A stretch of 13,598 bases of DNA from Dehalococcoidia bacterium (GTDB lineage Bacteria > Chloroflexota > Dehalococcoidia > Dehalococcoidales > RBG-16-60-22), in NCBI GenBank assembly GCA_030613665.1, contig JAUWLN010000032.1, positions 1-13,598 of the forward strand, given 5' to 3'. Positions 7,916 to 13,598 of the stretch are shown one piece after another (the first letter of the stretch is position 1; each line of letters begins with the position of its first letter). Position numbers and translations under genes: made by a program. The notes beneath the pieces are model-generated. The model saw only the letters and a program-made list of their open reading frames with translations. It did not search any database and was not told where the DNA came from.

Positions 7916-7944
7916 TTGATAAAATACGCTGCTTCCAGTATAGT
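7916..7944 (+). promoter_or_regulatory. Predicted promoter of the cca-secD-secF-CDF operon, possibly leaderless
   Basis: TTGATA (7916-7921) and TATAGT (7939-7944) each match five of six consensus bases and are 17 bases apart. Seven bases then lead to the ATG at 7952, so the predicted start of transcription is at or next to the start codon. No Shine-Dalgarno site is present. It lies back to back with the MFS promoter; the two -35 boxes are 11 bases apart. Confidence 0.62.
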
Positions 7945-7951
7945 TTAACGG

Positions 7952-9466
7952 ATGTACTCTTTAGTGACGACAGAAGTGAAAACAGACATCGCGCCGGACA
8001 TTCTGTCCCTGCTGAGACGAGTTAATCACTACCTTACCGACCGTGGTATAACTGCGTATCTTGTCGGCGGCGTGGTGCGTGATATGATGCTTGGGCGTCA
8101 GGTGGCGGATATTGATATTGCCGTTGCCCATGATGCGCTTGAAGTAGCCTCCAGAATGGCTGACGACCTGCATGGTAAATACGTGCCCCTGGACGAGGAT
8201 AACGGTGTGGGCAGAGTGGTGCTCACTGCTGAGGACAGGAAGTGGGAGCTCGATTTTTCTACCATCGAGGGCGGCATTGAGCCGGACCTGGCGCGGCGTG
8301 ATTTTACTATTGACGCCATGGCGATTGAACTCGAAGAACTGCTCCGCAATCCGCAGTCCCCGGTGGTTATCGCCCCGTCCGGCGGGCAGGAGGATTGCAA
8401 TCGCGGGGTTATAAGGGTGGTCAGCGAGTCGGCTTTTGGCGATGACCCCATTCGCCTGCTGCGGGCGGTTCGTCTGGCAGCTGAGCTTTCCTTCATGATA
8501 GACGGGGATACAGAAGCGCTCATCAAGCACCATGCTTGGCTTATTGGCAGCGTGGCCGGTGAGCGGGTCAGAGAAGAACTGCTCCGGCTGCTGGTTTTGC
8601 CGGACGGAGGTCGGCACTTCGAATCTCTTGAGGATTTGGGGCTGCTGGATAGTATCTTCCCCGAGATGGTGCCGACAAAAGGGGTGACGCAGCCCAGGGA
8701 GCATTGCTGGGATGTTTTTGAACACTCTCTGCGCACGGTAAAAGCGGTGGATTTTCTGCTCCGGGAGGGCGACTGGGAGTACGCCGGTGCGGAAGTTATG
8801 GAAGCCGTTCCCTGGTCGTTGGAACTGGCACAGCACTTTTCGCGCGAAGTCGGCCACGGCAGCACCAGGAAAGCGCTGCTTCGACTGGCAGCGCTGCTGC
8901 ACGATATCGCCAAACCGCAGACGAAAATGGTTGAGCAGACCGGACGGACGCGTTTCCTTGGCCATCCTCAGGAGGGCGCCCTCGCGGTGACTGATATAAT
9001 GGAAAGGCTGAGGTTCAGCACCAGGGAGATAAAGCTGGTGGAGATAATGGTGAGGTACCACCTCCGGCCAACGCAGATGAGCCATGAGGGGCTGCCGACC
9101 AACCGGGCGATTTACCGTTACTTCCGTGATGCCGGCGAGGCCGGGATTGACATTCTTTTCCTCAGCCTGGCCGACCATCTCGCCACGAGGGGAGGGAATC
9201 TTGATATAGCTCACTGGCGGGAACACGCGGAAATTGTAACCCATGTTCTGGCCAGACATGCCGGGGAAGAGAAACTGACGGCCCCGCCGAAGCTGGTGGA
9301 CGGTCATGATTTAATAGAGCTGTTCGGGTTGAGTCCCGGGCCGCGCTTTGCGGAAATACTGGAGGCGGTACGGGAGGCGCAGGCAGCCGGAGAAGTGACC
9401 ACAAGAGAAGAGGCTTTACCGTATATTCAGCATACTTTCAATATCTCTTTGCGAAAGGATAATTAG
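7952..9466 (+). CDS. cca: tRNA nucleotidyltransferase (CCA-adding/poly(A) polymerase family) with HD domain
   Basis: A 504-residue class II nucleotidyltransferase that builds or repairs the 3' CCA end of tRNA. In order: head domain with LVGGVVRDMMLG (37-48), the metal-binding D53-x-D55 and RRDFTIDAMA (115-124); the DPIRLLRAVRLAAEL neck motif (about 165-179); an HD phosphohydrolase-type domain with H317-D318 in ALLHDIAKP and a further H338; and a C-terminal tail domain (GHDLIELFGLSPGPRFAEIL, 451-470). The length exceeds the roughly 410 residues of E. coli Cca and fits HD-containing versions. Some bacteria split CC- and A-adding between two proteins, which cannot be excluded. It leads the export gene block, with secD starting 12 bases after its stop. 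Confidence 0.92.
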   Translation: MYSLVTTEVKTDIAPDILSLLRRVNHYLTDRGITAYLVGGVVRDMMLGRQVADIDIAVAHDALEVASRMADDLHGKYVPLDEDNGVGRVVLTAEDRKWELDFSTIEGGIEPDLARRDFTIDAMAIELEELLRNPQSPVVIAPSGGQEDCNRGVIRVVSESAFGDDPIRLLRAVRLAAELSFMIDGDTEALIKHHAWLIGSVAGERVREELLRLLVLPDGGRHFESLEDLGLLDSIFPEMVPTKGVTQPREHCWDVFEHSLRTVKAVDFLLREGDWEYAGAEVMEAVPWSLELAQHFSREVGHGSTRKALLRLAALLHDIAKPQTKMVEQTGRTRFLGHPQEGALAVTDIMERLRFSTREIKLVEIMVRYHLRPTQMSHEGLPTNRAIYRYFRDAGEAGIDILFLSLADHLATRGGNLDIAHWREHAEIVTHVLARHAGEEKLTAPPKLVDGHDLIELFGLSPGPRFAEILEAVREAQAAGEVTTREEALPYIQHTFNISLRKDN

Positions 9467-9478
9467 CGTTTCTAAGCC

Positions 9479-10801
9479 ATGACCACGAAAAACCTGGTTA
9501 CTATATCTATAGTAATGGCCCTCTTTGCATTTGCCGTTATTGCTCTCCTGTACCCGCTGTGGGGCAGGGAGGCAATGCGCCTGGGCCTTGACCTGAGGGG
9601 AGGCATTCACATGGTCTACCTGGCCGACTTCTCGGATATTGAGCCAGGGGAGGAAGAAGAGGCTATTGACGGCGCTGTTGCCGTCATCCAGCGGCGCATA
9701 AATATCCTCGGTGTAAGCGAGCCGGTGATACAGAAGCAGGGCGATGACCGCATTATCGTGGAGCTGCCGGGCATAAGCGAGGCTGATAAGGCCAAGAAAC
9801 TCATCGGCCAGACGGCGCTCATCGAATTCCGCGAGTTGAAACTCAAAGATGATGGGGAAGAGGAATGGGTGCCGGCAACGGCGGTCATCGGCGGACAGGA
9901 AGGGGAGCTCAACAGTTCCTACTTCCGGGATAATACGTATGTCACCACTGGTCAGTTTGGTGAAGTGTTACTTATCTTTGAGTGGAACAGCGAGGGGAGG
10001 AAAATCTCCGGGGAAGTTACCGGACGGCTTATCGGGGAGCCGCTGGGCATTTACCTGAGCGGAGAACCCCTGCTCGGGGACGACGGCGAGCCCATAGCCC
10101 CTATCGTCCGTGCCAAGATTACCGACCGGGGACAGATTGAAGGTTTGAGTTTTAATGAAGCGCAGGAGCTGTCCCAGCTGCTCAATGCCGGGCGCATACC
10201 GCTGCCATTGACCCCGATTTATGACCAGACCGTCTCCCCCATACTGGGTGCCGGTTTCATCGATATGAGCGTGAAGGCGGGCATCATTGGCATACTTCTG
10301 GTGATGCTCTTCATGATGGCGTACTACCGTGTATCCGGTATTCTGGCCTGTCTCTCGCTTGTTTTCTACGGGGCCATAGTGCTGGCTGTGTTCAAGCTCT
10401 GGCCGGTAACGTTGACCCTGGCCGGTTTGGGTGGGTTCATTCTCTCCATTGGTATGGCGGTGGACGCCAATGTGCTCATTTTTGAGCGGATGAAAGAGGA
10501 AATCAGGACCGGCCGTACCCTGGGGGCGGCCATTGAAGCTGGTTTTAACCGGGCGTGGAATGCCATACGTGACAGCAATATCACCACCATTATTGTCTGC
10601 TTGATTCTAATGTGGGTAGGCAACAGCATCGTGGGCGGTGCGCCGGTGGCTGGTTTTGCCGTGACCCTGTTCATCGGCGTGCTGGTGAGCATGTTCTCTG
10701 CCATTGTGGTGACACGGACATTGCTGCGACTGTTCGTCGGCGGTCCGCTGTCGAAGAAGACGCGTCTTTTCAGCGTATCGGTGGGTAAAAAAGATGTTTG
10801 A
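9479..10801 (+). CDS. secD: Protein translocase subunit SecD
   Basis: A 440-residue inner-membrane protein that with SecF uses the ion gradient to pull secreted proteins out of SecYEG. An N-terminal span (about 7-26) is followed by the LGLDLRGG motif (35-42), a large extracytoplasmic domain (about 50-255) with ILGVSEP and a hairpin-like ELPGI, and five C-terminal spans. GMAVDANVLIFER (325-337) carries D329, which matches the essential SecD aspartate (E. coli D519, T. thermophilus D340). Length is on the short side, as in many non-proteobacteria. The ATG has no strong ribosome site; coupling to cca is likely. secF overlaps its end by eight bases. Confidence 0.96.
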   Translation: MTTKNLVTISIVMALFAFAVIALLYPLWGREAMRLGLDLRGGIHMVYLADFSDIEPGEEEEAIDGAVAVIQRRINILGVSEPVIQKQGDDRIIVELPGISEADKAKKLIGQTALIEFRELKLKDDGEEEWVPATAVIGGQEGELNSSYFRDNTYVTTGQFGEVLLIFEWNSEGRKISGEVTGRLIGEPLGIYLSGEPLLGDDGEPIAPIVRAKITDRGQIEGLSFNEAQELSQLLNAGRIPLPLTPIYDQTVSPILGAGFIDMSVKAGIIGILLVMLFMMAYYRVSGILACLSLVFYGAIVLAVFKLWPVTLTLAGLGGFILSIGMAVDANVLIFERMKEEIRTGRTLGAAIEAGFNRAWNAIRDSNITTIIVCLILMWVGNSIVGGAPVAGFAVTLFIGVLVSMFSAIVVTRTLLRLFVGGPLSKKTRLFSVSVGKKDV

Positions 10802-11717
10802 TATTGTCGGTAAAAGATTCAGGTTCTTTCTGATATCGGGAGTGGTTATCTTTATCGGAATTATCTCCCTGCTGACCTTCGGCCTGAAAACGGGAATTGA
10901 GTTCAGCAGCGGCTCGATGCTCACCGTCGACTTTGAGCAGAAAGTCGAACAGGGCGAGCTGGAAGTGGCACTGGCTGACCTCGGTCATGATAACGTGATT
11001 ATACAGCGCACTGGTACCGGCGATTACCTGATACGTACCATGGAGCTGAACACTGAGGACAAGGAAGCGCTGGAAGCCGGGCTTGAGGCCAGGTTTGGCC
11101 AGCTCACCGAGCCCGAGTTCTCATCGGTATCACCGCTGATAGCCACCGAGACGGTGCGGACGGCGGTTATCGCGGTGGCGGTAGCGGCGCTGGGCATACT
11201 GCTCTACGTAACCTGGGCGTTCCGCCGCATGCCCAAGCCCTTCCACTATGGCACCTGTGCCATCATCGCCCTCGTTCACGATGCGCTGGTGGCGCTGGGA
11301 GTTTTCTCCATTCTCGGCGGCATACTGAACTGGCAGGTGAATATGATGTTCATCACCGGTATTCTGGCGGTGATTGGCTACAGCGTGAATAACACCGTGG
11401 TCATCTTTGACCGGATAAGGGAAAACCTGCGACTGGACATCAACGTTGACTTCGAGACGGTGGTCAACAACAGCCTCGTGGAAACGCTCGGGCGCTCTGT
11501 CAACACCAGCCTTACCACGCTGATTGTCGTCCTGGCGCTGCTGCTCTTCGTCGGCGTCACCATCCAGAACCTGGTCGCCGTTCTCATCATCGGCATTATC
11601 GCCGGGACATTCAGTTCCATCTGCATAGCCCCAACGATGCTGGTGATCTGGGATAAGAGGGAGTGGGGACGGTTTATCAACTGGCTGCCCTTCGCGCGGA
11701 CAAAAGCCGTGAAATAG
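10794..11717 (+). CDS. secF: Protein translocase subunit SecF
   Basis: A 307-residue partner of SecD with six predicted spans: one at about 10-30, an external domain at 35-115, and five more to residue 290. FGLKTGIEFSSGSML near the N-terminus is the SecF counterpart of the SecD glycine-rich motif. The conserved cytosolic segment YSVNNTVVIFDRIREN (196-211) and the following ETLGRSVNTS with R234 are present; R234 corresponds to the essential arginine (E. coli R247). The family aspartate in YSxxD (E. coli D213) is replaced by N200. The start overlaps the secD end (ATG at 10794, secD stop at 10799-10801), so translation is coupled. It is immediately followed by the CDF exporter. Confidence 0.96.
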   Translation: MFDIVGKRFRFFLISGVVIFIGIISLLTFGLKTGIEFSSGSMLTVDFEQKVEQGELEVALADLGHDNVIIQRTGTGDYLIRTMELNTEDKEALEAGLEARFGQLTEPEFSSVSPLIATETVRTAVIAVAVAALGILLYVTWAFRRMPKPFHYGTCAIIALVHDALVALGVFSILGGILNWQVNMMFITGILAVIGYSVNNTVVIFDRIRENLRLDINVDFETVVNNSLVETLGRSVNTSLTTLIVVLALLLFVGVTIQNLVAVLIIGIIAGTFSSICIAPTMLVIWDKREWGRFINWLPFARTKAVK

Positions 11718-11724
11718 GTAGGGA

Positions 11725-12639
11725 ATGATGCTTGCTACCAGAAGAGGCGCCGCCAAGCTTTCTCTGGGCGTAGTCATTGGACTGATTGTGTTCAAGGTGG
11801 TGGTGGGGGTTATCACGGGGAGCATCAGCGTTCTTGCCCAGGCGGCAGACAGTTTTCTGGATTTATTCGCCATCACAATTACCTTCTTTGCCGTTGTGGT
11901 TGCCGCCAGGCCCGCTGATGAAGAGCACCCTTTCGGCCATGGCAAAGTGGAAAATATAGCGGCGGTGGTGCAGGCGGCACTGATTTTTGCTGCCGGTGGC
12001 CTGATTATATATTCCGCGATACGCCGCATTATCACCGGGGCAACCCTTGAATTGACGGAAGCCGGTATAGGCATGATGCTGGTTTCCATTATTGCCAGTG
12101 TTTTCCTGTCAAGGTACCTGCTCAGGGTAGCAAAGACCACCGATTCGGTGGCATTCGAGGCCAATGCTCGTAATATTGCCGCGGATGTCTACTCGGCAGC
12201 GGGGGTACTGGTGGGCCTGATTATCATCCGTTTCACCGGCCTCACCATCATTGACCCGATAATTGCGCTGCTGGTTTCTCTGGTCATTTTTAAGTCGGGT
12301 TATGACGTGATGAAAAAATCATTCGGCGGGCTGATTGATGTCAAGCTGCCGGAAGACGAAGAAAATATCGTTAAATCAGCCATAATGGAGCATGTCGGGG
12401 AGCTGGTTAATTTTCATGCCCTGCGTACCCGGAAAGCGGGCAGGCAGCGTTACATTGATTTGCACCTGGTAATGCCGAAAGATATCAGCATCGAAAAGGC
12501 GCACCAGATGTGTGACCACCTGGAACGGGATATTAAGAACAAGTTACAGCACGCCAGCGTTATAATTCATGTTGAGCCCTGCAATGAGAAGTGTGAGCGG
12601 TGCCCGATACCGCCGGATTTGCGGCACGATGCGACTTAA
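11725..12639 (+). CDS. Cation diffusion facilitator (CDF) metal exporter
   Basis: A 304-residue CDF transporter of the FieF/YiiP-like subgroup, which expels divalent metal from the cytoplasm by proton antiport as a homodimer. Six spans fill residues 12-200. The transport site in TM2 is D42-x3-D46 (ADSFLD). HPFGHGKVEN (68-77) is the site B region. In TM5 the usual HxxxD is N150-x3-D154. The C-terminal domain keeps dimer zinc ligands H231, H247 and H282 and ends in a cysteine group C286, C290, C293. The first of two adjacent ATGs (11725, 11728) follows AGGTAGGG, seven bases after secF; either could be used. The metal is not certain: zinc, iron or manganese are candidates, and the TM5 change argues against assuming zinc. 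Confidence 0.92.
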   Translation: MMLATRRGAAKLSLGVVIGLIVFKVVVGVITGSISVLAQAADSFLDLFAITITFFAVVVAARPADEEHPFGHGKVENIAAVVQAALIFAAGGLIIYSAIRRIITGATLELTEAGIGMMLVSIIASVFLSRYLLRVAKTTDSVAFEANARNIAADVYSAAGVLVGLIIIRFTGLTIIDPIIALLVSLVIFKSGYDVMKKSFGGLIDVKLPEDEENIVKSAIMEHVGELVNFHALRTRKAGRQRYIDLHLVMPKDISIEKAHQMCDHLERDIKNKLQHASVIIHVEPCNEKCERCPIPPDLRHDAT

Positions 12640-12640
12640 G

Positions 12641-12689
12641 ACCTAGTCGTGTATACTAACCCCTGCTAATATTAATTGTCCTACTAGGT
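12641..12689. repeat. 7-bp inverted repeat between the CDF gene and the AT-rich region
   Basis: ACCTAGT (12641-12647) and its complement ACTAGGT (12683-12689) flank a 35-base AT-rich spacer. The right arm covers the stop codon of the minus-strand gene and the left arm starts two bases after the CDF stop. It could form a weak stem in mRNA from either side or be chance; the loop is too long and there is no T-run for a standard terminator. Confidence 0.35.
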
Positions 12690-13458
12690 ATCAGCCCACT
12701 TAGAATAACTCTCGTCCACGAGATTATTATCTATGCCTATCTGCACTATTAAGCGAGTGTGTTTGTCCAGCGGTACCCGAAGATTCAACGTAATTGTAAC
12801 ATGATGGTCAGGTCTTATTTGAAAGTAGTCACTTTGCTGTCCGTTCCAAAGCTTATTTTCGCCCGCATCAAAACCTGCTAAAACAAATACATTGTAAGCT
12901 GTAGCAGTCCCCAGATTATAAACTGTGACTTCTAGTTCACCTATGTTTCCTCTGCCTTTTATGCTCCAATCATGAGTAAGAATTGGAGTTGGAACCATAG
13001 GGTAAATAGAAGCCGAGGTATTCTCATATTCTTCTGGTAGTTGTCCGATTTTCCAACCCTTACCTGTTGTCTCTATATAATAGTATCTACTACCCTCATA
13101 TTCCCAGTATGTACCATATATATTTTGGCCGCCCTTTACACCTATCGCACAGTGGTTGGGTAACTCTATTAAGACTACTCCGTAACCCATTTTATCAATT
13201 ATTGATGCTAGCAGAATTGAGGTGTCCTCACAGTCACCACCTTTGTCTACGAGGGTTTCAATAGGATATCTAGGATACTCGTCGTAAGGAGTAGTAATAG
13301 AGTCGGCGGTATACGGGAGACTTTGAACAAAGCTAGCAGCAAACTCTATAGTTTCATATTCGCTAAATTCCGCTTCCTGAGCGGCTTCTTGTATCTTTTC
13401 AACTACGTGTTTTATATAGATGTCGTCTAATGGATGAGTTACATATACTGAATAATTC
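12684..13458 (-). pseudogene. Transglutaminase-like (papain-fold) protein, 5' end removed by IS insertion
   Basis: About 258 codons of a secreted- or surface-type protein remain. The first part is a transglutaminase-like core: YPRYPIETL, then GGDCED with the candidate nucleophile Cys (codon at 13230-13232), LPNHCAIGV with the catalytic-type His (13152-13154), and YYIETTG, where the third catalytic position may be Glu rather than Asp. After about 60 residues comes a beta-rich CARDB-like domain (GELEVTVYNLGTATAYNVFVL). Host reading begins at 13458, at the IS junction. No in-frame ATG occurs until well past the catalytic cysteine, and any signal peptide is missing. Base composition is clearly more AT-rich than the preceding genes, suggesting acquisition from elsewhere. 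The rest of the gene may lie beyond the IS, outside the window. Function and substrate are unknown; protease or crosslinking activity is only implied by the fold. Confidence 0.72.
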
Positions 13459-13481
13459 TGTACTGCACCCCAGTTAGTCAA
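13452..13481 (-). promoter_or_regulatory. Possible hybrid promoter across the IS-host junction
   Basis: On the minus strand TTGACT (13476-13481, inside the IS end) is followed after 18 bases by AATTAT (13452-13457, in host DNA; four of six consensus). Outward -35 boxes in terminal repeats that form promoters with flanking DNA are known for several IS elements. It would read into the truncated gene. Support is the motif match only. Confidence 0.3.
13459..13481. repeat. Putative terminal inverted repeat (IRR) of the IS3-family element
   Basis: The outermost bases TGTACTGCACCCC, followed by AGTTAGTCAA, resemble IS150-type terminal repeats from memory. The other copy lies outside the window, so the inner limit of the repeat is a guess. 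Confidence 0.6.
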
Positions 13482-13597
13482 GCCGTGACTAAGAGAGTCA
13501 GCTGGTAATTTTGATACTCCTCTTCGAATTTCATTGGTGACTTGTAACCCAGTGACGAATGCAGATAAGACCGATTGTAGCTCTCGATCCACTTGCC
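13478..13597 (-). CDS. IS3-family transposase OrfB, last 39 residues (5' partial)
   Basis: Reading leftwards from 13597, the frame gives GKWIESYN, then HSSLGYKSPMKFEEEY, ending at a TGA at 13478-13480. The WIE-YN...HSSLGYKSP-EFE pattern is the hallmark C-terminal end of the DDE integrase domain of IS3-family OrfB (rve). The catalytic residues lie outside the window. This frame differs from the longer open frame starting with GTG at 13592, which is therefore non-coding here. The stop falls inside the terminal repeat. Confidence 0.9.
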   Translation of the reverse strand, partial: GKWIESYNRSYLHSSLGYKSPMKFEEEYQNYQLTLLVTA

Positions 13598-13598
13598 C

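Larger units (their letters stand above)
13459..13598 (-). mobile_element. IS3-family (IS150-like) insertion sequence, right end only
   Basis: The plus strand reads TGTACTGCACCCC from 13459, the kind of TG...CA terminus seen in IS150-type members of the IS3 family, and the element continues past the window edge. The transposase reads leftwards and stops 19 bases inside this end, as is common in the family. Bases next to the end (TTC at 13456-13458) would be one copy of a 3-bp target duplication. The left end cannot be seen, so completeness is unknown. Confidence 0.82.

Noticed and set aside
7961..9307. Long minus-strand open frame (448 codons)
   Set aside because: Antisense to the tRNA nucleotidyltransferase with all its motifs; no recognisable domain and no ribosome site.
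11130..12164. Minus-strand open frame (344 codons) across secF and the CDF gene
   Set aside because: It spans two clearly coding genes on the other strand; the product is low-complexity and unlike known proteins.
12640..12690. Rho-independent terminator after the CDF gene
   Set aside because: The inverted repeat has a 35-base loop and no following T-run.
12684..13592. A single intact 302-residue transglutaminase-like protein starting at GTG 13592
   Set aside because: The first ~44 codons lie within the IS3 OrfB end and terminal repeat in a different frame; no ribosome site precedes the GTG.
1..13598. CRISPR array, tRNA/rRNA genes, riboswitch
   Set aside because: No regularly spaced direct repeats, cloverleaf-like or rRNA-like segments were seen on either strand; nearly all sequence is protein coding.

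Overview
The window is a stretch of bacterial chromosome, fairly GC-rich up to about 12,640. It carries fatty-acid/acyl-CoA metabolism genes followed by a housekeeping export and RNA-maturation block. The last kilobase is clearly different in composition and contains the end of an insertion sequence. Shine-Dalgarno sites, operon spacing and protein families are bacterial. The membrane heterodisulfide-reductase-like protein, the thiolase + DUF35 pair, acyl-CoA dehydrogenase and MeaB suggest an anaerobic or facultative organism that oxidises or otherwise converts acyl-CoAs. A Chloroflexota/Dehalococcoidia-type genome is my best guess, but it rests on general resemblance and is not proven here.

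Region 1 (1-3537, + strand): the 3' part of a membrane Fe-S oxidoreductase (NarI-like cytochrome b domain, two 4Fe-4S motifs, two CCG domains), an SCP2-type thiolase, its DUF35 Zn-ribbon/OB partner, and a 53-residue single-span membrane protein. They read as one operon. Region 2 (3549-7868, - strand): MFS transporter, sirtuin, MeaB/ArgK GTPase and acyl-CoA dehydrogenase, read leftwards. The first two are nearly contiguous. MeaB and the dehydrogenase follow a good sigma70-type promoter (TTGAAT-17-TATAAT). Region 3 (7952-12639, + strand): CCA-type tRNA nucleotidyltransferase with HD domain, secD, secF (8-base overlap) and a CDF metal exporter, all tightly packed. The 83-base gap between regions 2 and 3 holds back-to-back promoters whose predicted start sites fall on or next to both start codons, so both mRNAs may be leaderless.

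Region 4 (12640-13598): a visibly AT-richer, 5'-truncated transglutaminase-like gene on the - strand, cut by the end of an IS3-family (IS150-like) element that continues past the window. The longest open frame here (GTG at 13592) runs out of the IS into the gene in the wrong frame and should not be taken as one intact protein.

The metabolic genes fit one scheme: the dehydrogenase makes enoyl-CoA, the thiolase/DUF35 pair cleaves or forms a C-C bond, and the Fe-S membrane protein could pass electrons from electron-transfer flavoprotein to quinone. MeaB implies a B12-dependent acyl-CoA mutase elsewhere in the genome. No new multi-gene system was recognised. The points most worth a second look are the IS junction, the leaderless divergent promoters, and substitutions at normally conserved ion/metal residues in SecF and the CDF exporter.
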